Positions 1 to 7,172 are shown, counted from the stretch's first letter. The stretch: 11,202 nucleotides of DNA from Cephalothrix spiralis (GCA_032353305.1 JAUCNG010378814.1:1-11202), one strand, 5' to 3'. The notes: a model not told the origin generated them from the letters alone. A program made the numbers and translations.

Positions 1-550
1 TATATATTTTGTCTAAATTTTTCAAATGATATCGTTGCAACGCTAAAAATATCGAGCAGTATATCAAAGTATCGACAACGACATCGGTTAATGTTTATTT
101 GGTTGCTCTACATTAATGGGCATATCTGGTAAACACTTGAGATTGTTGAATCGAATATCTTGATGTATAAAGGCATATATATCTATGATAAAGGCAATAT
201 CGGATCTTTGTAAAGATCCGATATAGGTTCAAACCGACGCGTGTCTAATCTCCCGTAAAAATTTTAACAATTTATAATTTAATCAACTATTTTACAAAAT
301 ATTTCTAACTTTTTTTCACCTAGAAAATTTTACGAAGTAAAAACTATCTTGTTTTGGATAAGCTATCGTTTGAAACAAATCGTGACTGCGATCATTTTTA
401 GCTTTCACCATAATACTAAATATACTTATGTTGACCGTCGCAAATATTAACTTAAGAGAAAAACGGTTCCGAGTTAATTTCTCAACATTTCATGCGCTAT
501 CCAATAAAACAAACTGCGAAATCGATTTGGCGCTAATGTTATCTCCCGAG
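1..550. other. Non-coding AT-rich flank
   Basis: No gene is recognised here. The only open frame of note runs forward from 428, is about 61 codons long, ends inside the foldback element that follows, and has no recognisable domain, so I treat it as chance. The stretch contains one perfect hairpin (197-224, listed separately) and a short near-duplication of ATAAAGGCATAT/ATAAAGGCAATAT just upstream of it. Otherwise it is AT-rich sequence without visible structure. Confidence 0.6.
197..224. repeat. Perfect 13-bp inverted repeat (hairpin)
   Basis: ATATCGGATCTTT (197-209) is exactly complementary to AAAGATCCGATAT (212-224), with only GT between them. It could extrude as a cruciform or be the remnant tip of a small foldback element. 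No polyT run or coding neighbour suggests a terminator. TTCAAACC just downstream is not part of a tRNA, because no A box or cloverleaf can be drawn. Confidence 0.75.
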
Positions 551-698
551 CACGGTACTTTATTCGCCGGTAAAAGTTCTTCTTTGTTGACCATTGGTGG
601 TTTTGATCCATGATGTCCCGACATCATTTCATGAAAATTTCAAAATTGCCGGTTGCTCTGTTTTCGAGAAATGTGCATGCGCAATCGAGTTTAAGGGT

Positions 699-710
699 TG
701 CGCATGCGCA
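699..710. promoter_or_regulatory. Perfect NRF1-type palindrome in left arm
   Basis: TGCGCATGCGCA is a perfect 12-base match to the established NRF1 consensus (YGCGCATGCGCR). A second near-copy, TGTGCATGCGCA, lies at 672-683, 27 bases upstream. Both sit inside the foldback element, so any activity would be carried by the repeat. Binding is inferred; only the motif is seen. Confidence 0.5.
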
Positions 711-815
711 ATTCGCAAAATAACAGCCGCTTCTGGTAAATTGGGGGCATGTTTCTATCTCTCCGTAATACATTTATATGACGTAAAATCAGCCGTTACA
801 GAGTTATTAACGGTG

Positions 816-823
816 TGACGTCA
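816..823. promoter_or_regulatory. Perfect CRE (TGACGTCA) at the palindrome centre
   Basis: TGACGTCA, the full palindromic CREB/ATF site, lies in the short spacer at the symmetry centre of the foldback element. Half-like TGACGTAA sites occur in both arms (779-786 and its mirror). The motif is eight bases, so chance is possible. Its central position and the NRF1-type sites on both sides make a regulatory cluster worth noting. Confidence 0.4.
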
Positions 824-938
824 TCATCATTGATTCGTTAATAACTCGGTTACGGCTGATTTTACGTCATATAAATGTATTACGGACAGATAGAAACAAG
901 CCCCTATTTTACCTATATCCGCTTCTATTTTCTCGAAT

Positions 939-950
939 TGCGCATGCGCA
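939..950. promoter_or_regulatory. Perfect NRF1-type palindrome in right arm
   Basis: TGCGCATGCGCA is the mirror partner of the site at 699-710 and has stayed perfect although surrounding arm sequence has diverged. The partner of the second left-arm site (around 968-978, CGCATACGCAT) has decayed. Confidence 0.5.
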
Positions 951-1140
951 ACACTAAACCTCGACCTCGCATACGCATTTCTCGAAAACTGAGCAACTTT
1001 GAAATTTTTAAAAAGTGATGACGGAATGTCATGGATCAAAACCACCAAAGATTTTTACTGGTCAACAAAGAAGTACTTTTACCGGCGAATATAGTACCGT
1101 GCGAGCCAAATTCCAGGTTTATCTTATAATAAACCGCACG

Positions 1141-1185
1141 ATAGTATAAGCTCACTTTTGGTACTCCGTACTAAGTGACCTAAAA
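1141..1185. repeat. Dispersed hairpin repeat, copy 1
   Basis: The segment shares ATAG-ATAAGCTCACT-TTGGTACT and a terminal CTAAAA with 2205-2253. It folds on itself: AGCTCACTT pairs with AAGTGACCT with one mismatch, and the inner GTAC pairs with GTAC around a TCC loop. It starts 40 bases beyond the right arm of the foldback element. Hairpins with an AGCTCAC/GTGAGCT stem followed by TAAAA are, from memory, frequent in bivalve genomes; I could not check this. Confidence 0.55.
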
Positions 1186-1418
1186 AGCTGAGCAGTATCT
1201 ACCATTATCGAACATTTTCGAGTAATCAAAATCGACATTACTTTAAACTTTTTCTTCTTCTTTAAAAATTAAAAACCAAAAATATGAATTAATATATTTA
1301 CTATCCATGTACTATTAGTTTGATTTCCATAATTGTGAATGGTTGTTGAAAATATGTCTCATAAGATGGTTTAAAACGTCCAGTAATGTTGGGGTATGAC
1401 TCCTTCCTGAGGGTTTAA
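1186..1418. other. Non-coding AT-rich spacer
   Basis: AT-rich sequence without repeats, motifs or open frames that I can interpret. Confidence 0.5.
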
Positions 1419-1865
1419 AAAAGTGCCAATTCACGGTTAAATGCAAACCTATACCAAATGAAAACAGATAAACCTGAGAAAATTTTTACTTCAAGTACAA
1501 TGACTGTTGGAATTTTAAAATTTAGACCATCTGACACCGCCGAGGAGGAAGAGCCCAAAGAATCAGATAGCAATGACTCTAGTGAAGATAAACGTACAAT
1601 GACTGTTTGAGTTATAAAATTTACACCTTCTGACATCGTCGAGGAGGAAGAGCCCAAAGAATCAGATAATTGCATTGACTCTAGTGAATATTCTTACTGG
1701 GCTGAATCTTTTGCGTCAGAAAATCTGAATGCTAAATTAGATAAAATATGTGCATATCTCGGACAAAGCGCCAGTAAACGGTCTGACCTAAAGGATCTTG
1801 GCTTCGAAATTCGATATGTCGGAATCGGTCGATCGCTGTACATGTATTTGATTTCTTCTGGGTAA
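1419..1865 (+). pseudogene. Possible degraded acidic-rich coding segment with in-frame duplication
   Basis: I do not recognise a family. On the forward strand the frame is open from 1419 (after TAA at 1416-1418) to TAA at 1863-1865, broken once by TGA at 1608-1610. An ATG lies at 1458 and another at 1500. The translation contains two copies of an acidic block EEEEPKESD, followed by about 60 residues containing SYWAESFASENLNAKLDK and later KDLGFEIRYVGIGRSLYMY. The duplicated unit is 99 bases (33 codons) and the copies differ by one 3-base insertion, which keeps frame. The TGA matches a GGA in the first copy, so one base change explains the stop. Against coding: the other differences between copies are mostly not at third positions, and the reverse strand is also open (1415-1675). 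It could be an exon, a transposon-ORF relic, or chance. Confidence 0.3.
1495..1689. repeat. Tandem duplication, ~99-bp unit, two copies
   Basis: Unit 1 (1495-1593) and unit 2 (1594-1689) both begin GTACAATGACTGTT. They share an identical 28-base run starting at CGAGGAGGAAGAGCCC, and then GACTCTAGTGAA. They differ by about eight substitutions and one 3-base indel. The unit length is a multiple of three. Confidence 0.85.
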
Positions 1866-2204
1866 TGTATCGCACATTTTAATATAATCAAAACACAAAG
1901 CAATCCATTTTCTGCAGAATTCCGAGAAAACAGTTTCATTTGACAGAGCCGTGCACAATAGGTATAGTGTTAAGCACTTTTATAAATCTAAAAAATTCAT
2001 GGTTTGGGAAGGAAGTAGTGAATGGATTTTGACCAATTGACGGCGCGGCGCGGCTTCGATCAAAAAACGGTTACAATAGTCCTAGACAATCGGCTTGTGT
2101 ATATGTATACGTCTGTACCAATTTTCAAGAAATTCGATTGATGCTGATTACTAAAACAAGGCGAGACACATCCAATTACCACAATGTACAACAGACTACG
2201 CGCC
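1866..2204. other. Non-coding spacer
   Basis: No gene is recognised. A GC-rich CGGCGCGGCGCGGC run at about 2041-2054 is the only notable composition change. The reverse-strand open frame at 1694-1939 is the shadow of the possible coding segment before it and shows no domain. Confidence 0.5.
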
Positions 2205-2253
2205 ATAGCATAAGCTCACTATTGGTACTTTGTATTGTCCAAGTGAGCTAAAA
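2205..2253. repeat. Dispersed hairpin repeat, copy 2
   Basis: AGCTCACT (2213-2220) is complementary to AGTGAGCT (2242-2249), and TTGG/CCAA extends the stem inward past a two-base bulge. The segment is about 80% identical by eye to 1141-1185, including the CTAAAA following the stem. The preceding bases (GACTACGCGCC) may belong to the same element, but no TIR or target duplication was identified. Confidence 0.6.
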
Positions 2254-2388
2254 TTTAATACATTAAGATAAGTGAAGTGCCCCTAGTGGCGATATTATTC
2301 ACTAAATTAAAAACAATCATATTCACGATTCTTTACAGAAAAGACAATTTACGTGTATTTACAAGCTCTATAAGGCTAAGCTACACCT

Positions 2389-2513
2389 TATTAAATACAT
2401 GTATTAACATTAAAACCAGAATGTTTTAAAGCTAAATGCTCAATAATTTCTGCTGCCCTTAGGGCCCGGCGAATGCTAAGTGCTATTAAATACATCAATT
2501 AGCATTCGAACCA
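2389..2513. repeat. Diverged direct repeat plus hairpin
   Basis: TATTAAATACAT begins both 2389-2418 and 2484-2513; the two 30-base segments match at 25 positions. Overlapping the second copy, CGAATGCTAA (2470-2479) is exactly complementary to TTAGCATTCG (2499-2508). Further out, TTAGGGCCC (about 2458-2466) faces AGGCCCCTAA (2529-2538), which suggests a larger, indel-broken inverted repeat. On the reverse strand GGTTCGAATGC resembles a Pol III B box, but no tRNA fold or A box goes with it. Confidence 0.6.
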
Positions 2514-2965
2514 ATTTTAAATGGTACTAGGCCCCTAAAGCTAGATCCACGTGATTACTTTATTATCAAGATATTTTAAGGTTCGTTTTAAAGTGGGTGA
2601 CAACATCCTGAAGCATATACTACTTATCATTCGGCTAAGACAAAGGTGACGTACTCACACGTTTCTCGACAATGATTTTACCAAGAATGGATAGCCAAAC
2701 TGTATCAAATAAAAATTTTAACAATTTTTAAAAAATGATGCAAATAGTTCTACACCCCAAATCATTGAAATCAAGATTCTTAATCTGTAAAAACGCTTCC
2801 TCTCTCATATGCAAAAAACGGCATCTGATGCGACACTAATTTCTAAGCGAAATCGTTGATTTGACGGTTCTCCAAATGTACCACTTTTGGGTTTCTTTTT
2901 TCTATACCGGGCTGAGCGGATATTATAACGCACGGAGGAAGAATCCCTCGCGTAAAAACGGGATA
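2514..2965. other. Non-coding spacer before the minisatellite
   Basis: No gene is recognised. The open frames that start here run into the minisatellite and owe their length to its repetitive, stop-poor sequence. The last 30 bases (CGGAGGAAGAATCC through CGTAAAAACGGG) loosely mirror the right flank of the minisatellite and may be the outer edge of that element. Confidence 0.45.
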
Positions 2966-3473
2966 CGGACAGTTCGGCCAAAGACACTTCGGCCCCGGAC
3001 ACTTCGGCCAAACAGACAGTTCGTCCCTGGACAGTTCGGCCCTTGGACACTTTGGCTAATCGGACACTTCGGCCAAGCGGACAGTTCGTCTCTGGACAGT
3101 TCGGCCCTTGGACACTTTGGCTAATCGGACACTTCGGCCAAGCGGACAGTTCGTCCCTGGACAGTTCGGCCCCAGACAGTTCGACCCCAGACAGTTCGGC
3201 CAGCGGAATTTATATTGGAATATATATTAGAATAAAACAGAAATTTATTTTTCCTTGGCCGAAGTGGGCCGAACATGGCCGATCTGTCCTGGGACGAACT
3301 GTCCGATTGGCCGAACTGTCCAGGGACGAAATGTCCGCTTGGCCGAAGTGTCCTATTGGCCTTACTGTCCAGAGGTCGAACTGTCCGCTTGGCCAAAGTG
3401 TCTAGGGACGAACTGTCCGCTTGGCCAAAGTGTCCAGGGACGAACTGTCCGAGGCCGAAGTGTCTTTGGCCCG
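2966..3473. repeat. Inverted minisatellite (foldback) of GGACA[G/C]TTCGGCC units
   Basis: The left arm (2966-3206) is a run of 15-17-base units with core GGACAGTTCGGCC or GGACACTTCGGCC. The right arm (3256-3473) carries the same units in reverse complement. They are separated by an AT-rich loop (3207-3255). In the left arm four subunits form a 65-base higher-order repeat: GACAGTTCGTC begins at 3015, 3080 and 3145. The outermost unit GGCCAAAGACACTTCGGCC at 2976-2994 is matched exactly in reverse at 3453-3471, so the arms end symmetrically. Several overlapping open frames on both strands are repeat artefacts: translations are low-complexity and present in all phases. This is a palindromic satellite or foldback transposon core, not a gene. 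Confidence 0.9.
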
Positions 3474-3860
3474 TAAAGATACCTCACTCCACGTTTAAAA
3501 CCTGAACGAGCCACCCAGGAAGCAATATACCAACGCGGCTCACACAGGCAGCAAATTACAAGTCTCGGACTAATTTCAGTGCCTAGTTCATCATCAAAAG
3601 GAATCCCGTGTAATGTTCATTTACCTAACTGGCCCTTTCATTTCTGCTTTTACCAGCTTTTACTACTAATTTAGCTAGAACACCAAGGCCGTTGTTAATT
3701 GCACTACTACGGAGTTCCTAAGTAGAAACGCTACCACATCAGATACCATTAAACAGGATTTGAAATGGATAATAACATGATATGATGGACAGTTAATTGT
3801 AAATTAATTTGTGCTCTATTTGTCTCTAATTGTAACTAATGTTACAATGTTCTTTAAAAT
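3474..3860. other. Non-coding spacer after the minisatellite
   Basis: No gene is recognised. It begins with TAAAGATACCTCA (3474-3486), a 13-base string that recurs exactly at 10281-10293. The remainder is unstructured. Confidence 0.5.
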
Positions 3861-4300
3861 CACGAATCACGAAAGCCAAAAAAAAGGTTTCGAAATAGAA
3901 AATACACGGAGAAAAGTGTATATTTTGAATTTTCAGCTGTGATGCTGAATTAACTTGCGAGCGCGAGAAATTTTACGATTTTTTCAAAATCATTATACTC
4001 TTTACTTTAAACTCTTTTTCACGTTAACGATTCACGAACATTCTGAATTACGAATCACGGTACAGTTGTGTATGTAAACTGTGAGATGTCCAAAAAAAAC
4101 GGCTTTCACGAATCACGGGATAGTGGTTTTCACGGTTACAGTTATGATGTGACTATAATTTTGACTTAAGTCGTACCTTTTCGTGCTCGGAAGAGATTCA
4201 GTTAACCCTATTCCGGCCGGGCTTTTTTACCCCATATTCCGTATTCGGGCAGCTCAATATAAATACTCCTTATGATTCGTACACATTCTCCGTGATTCGT
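3861..4300. repeat. Cluster of scattered CACGAATCACG motifs
   Basis: The string CACGAATCACG or a close variant occurs at 3861-3871, 4050-4059 (ACGAATCACG), and 4107-4117. A related TTCACGAAC lies at 4031-4039. The reverse complement CGTGATTCGT is at 4291-4300 and ATGATTCGT at 4272-4280. GGCTTT or AAAGCC flanks three of them. Spacing is irregular, so this is not a clean tandem array. It may be a decayed repeat or a coincidence of a simple motif. Confidence 0.45.
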
Positions 4301-5196
4301 AAAAGGCTTTATTTCTTCGTGCAACGTAAAACCCCTTTTTAGCTTCCGTACTTTCCATCTTTCGGGGTATACCCCCTACAAAATAGGACCTGCATGCTGA
4401 CGGCAGTACTGGACTGGAGATCACTTCAAAGGTGACAGTGCTCGTACTGCTTGGACTCCAGTACAGATCCTGAACATCGTGAATATGGTAATATCAGATA
4501 TATCGAAAACTTGAGGACATAAAGATACTGTTACTGAATTAATAACCATCAAATCTAGTTTCAATTAAATTTTGGTGGTGTTGTCTGGTTCGATATGATA
4601 TAGGATGATGATAAAACCCGAGATGATTATGTGATTAAATTCCCTGAAACAATTTATTATTAATACGTCAATGTACTTGTATGGTCAGTAATGTCATGCT
4701 AAACTGGGTTTAGTGTCGAGAGATGTTGGACCAGAGAAAACGAAAATTTCAGGAGGCAAAGAAAGGAAAGTTTTGTCAAATCTGGGATCAGATTGATTTA
4801 ACCGGTTAATCGATTATGACGTCACTGCACAAAACGATACCGAGACAAGACACACCACAGATTAAATATACACAGATGGGACTCTCTGCATTAAAACCCC
4901 GTATAACATGGACCATGCGACACCAAGCGGAATCAAATGTCAACTATATTACTTATACTAAGAATCACGTATAAGAACGAATAAAAATTACTTGAAAATG
5001 TATATTCAATCTGTGGACACACTAGCTGTCACCGCATCATATTTTGATTTTAGACGTATTGATACATAAAGAATTTAACTTATGCACATTCGCGGATTTT
5101 GAAACCTGTAAGCGAAACAAAACCATTTTTCAGTTCTATTCCGGTCGATTTTTTCCGCAATATACTTTAGAGCTTTTAGCAAAGAACTAAATAAAT
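4301..5196. other. Non-coding region with one imperfect hairpin
   Basis: No gene is recognised. At 4406-4464, GTACTGGA faces TCCAGTAC, and a near-complementary TCACTT/AGGTGA tip lies at 4421-4435; the stem between them is broken. TGACGTCA occurs at 4817-4824. A 28-codon ATG frame at 4723-4809 has no recognisable content. Confidence 0.45.
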
Positions 5197-5244
5197 AATT
5201 CTGACATTTAAGAAAGCATTAATTCTGACATTTAAGAAGGCATT
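5197..5244. repeat. 24-bp tandem duplication
   Basis: AATTCTGACATTTAAGAA followed by AGCATT (5197-5220) is repeated directly at 5221-5244 with a single A-to-G difference, indicating a recent local duplication. Confidence 0.9.
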
Positions 5245-5896
5245 TAGCATTTATAATTATAAGGTGGCCAACCTCAATTTCTCAGAGAGAGAAAAATTCG
5301 ATAGCATCTTCGTGCCTAGCCTAGAAGCATTGAAATATATCATTTTCTTTTTAAGAATCGATGTAAGATATATTTGAAATGATGTACATCTATGTAATGT
5401 CAGATGCCTACCGATTTCTGGAAAAAAATAACAAGGATGTATCAAATTACGAGTCAGTTGTCATGTTTTTTTTATTTGTGTACGTATTTTGCCAATAAAA
5501 TGAAAAAGAGATCGGAAAATCGATAAACTGTGTACAATTTTTTATGAACTATTCGGACTCTTATATCTACTTTCTATAAATATTTTTTTTATATTACGTG
5601 CATGGCGACCTTTTATCGGGACTATATGGTAAAATAACTCATGTTATTTTATTTTAAGATATATATGTTAGAAATATATACTTCTTCCAGAAATGTTAGA
5701 ATATTTTAAACATGATCAAAAATTGTTCTTGACTGCATGTTTCGAAAGCCGACCAGGCTGGTAGTGCTAAATCAAATTCGCAATATTACTTAGCTCCAGA
5801 CGAACCTCGAATTTATCAGAGTGTAATGTTTTTTTCTAAAAACTTTGTGATGAAAATATTATTAAGAAGCCCAATAAAGAATTAACTACCGTTGAT
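5245..5896. other. AT-rich non-coding region, probably intron
   Basis: No gene is recognised. I looked for a signal-peptide exon for the prokineticin-like exon downstream. The ATG frames at about 5466, 5543, 5606 and 5826 all stop within about 20 codons, and none gives a credible hydrophobic leader followed by a donor site. A small perfect hairpin (AAAATAAC/GTTATTTT, 5631-5650) is present. If the gene is transcribed across this region it is intron. Confidence 0.5.
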
Positions 5897-5985
5897 GTTT
5901 TGTATCTCCATCTCTGACCTTGACCTCACATAAATATTCCCAATTTATTTGAGGAGGTCAAGGACAGAGAGGGATATACAAAAAA
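5897..5985. repeat. Imperfect inverted repeat just upstream of the exon
   Basis: TTTTGTATCTCC...TCTCTGACCTTGACCTC (left arm, about 5897-5935) is matched in reverse by GAGGTCAAGGACAGAGAG...ATACAAAA (right arm, about 5946-5985). The loop is short (about ten bases) and AT-rich. This is MITE-like in size and shape. It ends about 50 bases before the splice acceptor, so it would lie in the 3' end of the intron and could fold in the pre-mRNA. Confidence 0.7.
5915..5926 (-). promoter_or_regulatory. Nuclear-receptor-like DR0 / extended half-site
   Basis: Read on the reverse strand this is AGGTCAAGGTCA, two AGGTCA half-sites with no spacer. It includes TCAAGGTCA, the known extended half-site of SF-1/ERR-type receptors. 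It lies in the left arm of the intronic hairpin; the right arm has diverged to AGGTCAAGGACA. The motif is seen, binding is not shown. Confidence 0.35.
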
Positions 5986-6013
5986 ATTATCATCAAAACA
6001 GTTTCTTTAAAAT

Positions 6014-6033
6014 ATTTTACTTCCATCTTTCAG
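6014..6033 (+). other. 3' splice acceptor of the prokineticin-like exon
   Basis: A pyrimidine-rich tract with TTCCATCTTTCAG ends at AG (6032-6033). Joining here starts the exon one codon before the first family cysteine. The exon's own frame has a TGA at 5950-5952 and no ATG from there to the cysteines, so the coding sequence must be spliced in from upstream. Confidence 0.75.
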
Positions 6034-6249
6034 ACCTGTGAATTGGATTCATCTTGTGGCCCAGACTATTGCTGTGCACCAACAGTCAAAGGTTCACCTA
6101 TCCGCGTGTGTAAGCGCCAACAAAGAATCGGACATAAATGCCATCCTGCCAGTATTTTAGTACCATCACCATTCCCACGAGTGCATCATATATGCCCGTG
6201 TCAAAATGACTTAATATGCCAGAGTAATGAATGTTTACCTTTTAAATGA
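6034..6249 (+). CDS. Prokineticin/astakine-like secreted cytokine, last coding exon (partial gene)
   Basis: The exon encodes 71 residues with ten cysteines at 2, 8, 13, 14, 26, 36, 54, 56, 62 and 67, then TGA. The order C-X5-C-X4-CC-X11-C-X9-C-X17-C-X-C-X5-C-X4-C, with KCHPAS after the sixth-cysteine position and HHICPC near the end, is the prokineticin-domain signature. Family knowledge: the fold is a colipase-like, five-disulphide extracellular ligand. In arthropods and molluscs the members are called astakines, and crustacean ones promote haematopoiesis and haemocyte release; vertebrate prokineticins act through GPCRs. The vertebrate AVIT N-terminus would fall upstream of this exon and cannot be assessed. 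The exon starts at 6034 because of the acceptor AG just before it. The signal-peptide exon is missing from view. The open frame has no broken cysteine, so it looks intact. I infer a haemocyte or developmental cytokine; which paralogue is unknown. Confidence 0.85.
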   Translation, partial: TCELDSSCGPDYCCAPTVKGSPIRVCKRQQRIGHKCHPASILVPSPFPRVHHICPCQNDLICQSNECLPFK

Positions 6250-6303
6250 ATATAGATTTTCATTTTTAAAAAACTGAGTTAGTGTCAAATAGGGTAAAAG
6301 GTA

Positions 6304-6704
6304 CAGGGTTTCAACCAAATACAGCGAACCGATTTCAAGGATTTTCAATGAGTTGAGAAGAACATTTTTGACTGATAACACGATAATTTTCTCCAATCAT
6401 CCTAAGTTTGAAGTGTTTTTAATTTTATGATTTTTATGCAAAATTTGCCAGTCTTTGGTTTATACGATCCTAGAACTATTTTGACCAAAGCATTTTTGAC
6501 CAAAGCAGCAGATACGGTATATCATCTCCCAAAGCTATATCTGACAGCTCGTTAAGTAATTCTTAATTACAGCATAAATGTTTACTAAATAAATAATATA
6601 ATCTTAAGACCATTTTAAAAAATCAACGAGTCAAAAAAGATTCAAGGTCTTTTTGGAGTTTTCGCATCAAAATTCAAGGACTTTAAGAAGTCGCGGGAAC
6701 CCTG
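6304..6704. mobile_element. Candidate hAT-type MITE in the 3' flank
   Basis: The ends CAGGGTTTC (6304-6312) and GGAACCCTG (6696-6704) are inverted with one mismatch, and CAGGGTT is typical of hAT termini. Inside, TTCAAGGATTTTCAATGAGTT near the left and TTCAAGGTCTTTTTGGAGTT near the right, with AATTCAAGGACTTTAAG at the right end, resemble sub-terminal repeats of widespread non-autonomous hAT families as I remember them. An 8-bp target duplication is not visible (AAAAGGTA against TAAGACTG), so the boundaries or the call may be wrong. A 15-base tandem repeat (TTTTGACCAAAGCA at 6479 and 6494) lies inside. No transposase is encoded. Confidence 0.45.
6588..6593 (+). promoter_or_regulatory. First AATAAA downstream of the prokineticin-like exon
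   Basis: AATAAA lies 339 bases after the stop codon and is the first canonical polyadenylation hexamer on this strand beyond the exon. It falls within the candidate hAT-type element. The AT-rich context means that chance hexamers are common, and no clear downstream GU-rich element was identified. Confidence 0.35.
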
Positions 6705-7172
6705 TAAGACTGCTGAAAGAGGGGCTTATACATAAAGCGAAATAACTTTGTCTTATTTTCTTCCAAAGAAGTCTTAGTCATTTCATCGTAAACAAAAATC
6801 CATCACAAATAAAGATAAAACTGACGTGATGCATGAAATAGAAAGGACATAGCTGCCGATTTGTCGTGTAAGTGGTAACCAACAAACATTCTGATGGAGT
6901 GATCAATTTTTGTCTTGAATGGCAAGTACAATATCTCAGAGTAAATCGAATGGTCTTAATAGACCGTTTCAACCCTATAGTCATTTGTCAGTGTAAACTG
7001 TATCAGTTTACCATCCCCTGATATCCGTTTACGAGGAACCCTTTTTATATGATAAATGACCCTTTACCTGTGTCTTTTATTCATTTCTGTTTACGTGTTC
7101 AGTCTGGTACAAACGCATTACCCTGTCACTAACTTCTGAACTTGGTCAGCGTTAAAGGGATGATAAGATCAA
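6705..7172. other. Non-coding spacer
   Basis: No gene or repeat is recognised. The reverse open frame at 6778-6984 has no domain and is taken as chance. Confidence 0.5.

Larger units (their letters stand above)
551..1101. mobile_element. Foldback (long palindromic) element, ~265-bp arms
   Basis: The left arm (551-812) and right arm (836-1101) are reverse complements along their whole length with scattered mismatches and small indels. They run from CACGGTAC at the outer ends (551-558 and 1094-1101) to GTTATTAACG at the inner ends. A 23-base spacer (813-835) separates them. The best-conserved part lies near the centre, around GTAATACATTTATATGACG. The two open frames of about 74 codons read outward-in from the arms have similar translations only because they are the same DNA in opposite orientation, and no known protein domain is visible. 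A related single-arm copy lies at 9455-9720. No target-site duplication was identified, so the class (foldback, MITE, or head-to-head duplication of a repeat) is unresolved. Confidence 0.8.

Noticed and set aside
225-245. GGTTCAAACC resembling a Pol III B box (tRNA)
   Set aside because: No A box, acceptor stem or cloverleaf can be drawn around it.
594-1048. Two similar open frames of about 74 codons in opposite orientation (594-818 and 827-1048) as a gene pair
   Set aside because: They are the two arms of one palindrome. The shared translation follows from the DNA symmetry, and no domain, splice signal or third-position pattern supports coding.
2805-3505. Several overlapping open frames on both strands through the minisatellite
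   Set aside because: Length comes from stop-poor repeats; all phases are open and translations are repetitive without a recognisable fold.
4203-4225. TTAACCCTATTCCGGCC as a piggyBac-like terminus
   Set aside because: No matching inverted GGGTTAA end was found in the window, so a TTAACCC string alone is insufficient.
4723-4809. 28-codon ATG frame rich in lysine
   Set aside because: Too short and without a supporting splice or homology signal. A preceding in-frame TAG and a weak acceptor-like TTTAG do not make an exon case.
5463-5500. Hydrophobic ATG frame that might be the signal-peptide exon of the prokineticin-like gene
   Set aside because: It stops after about 11 codons, and the possible GT donor would leave only seven residues, too few for a leader.
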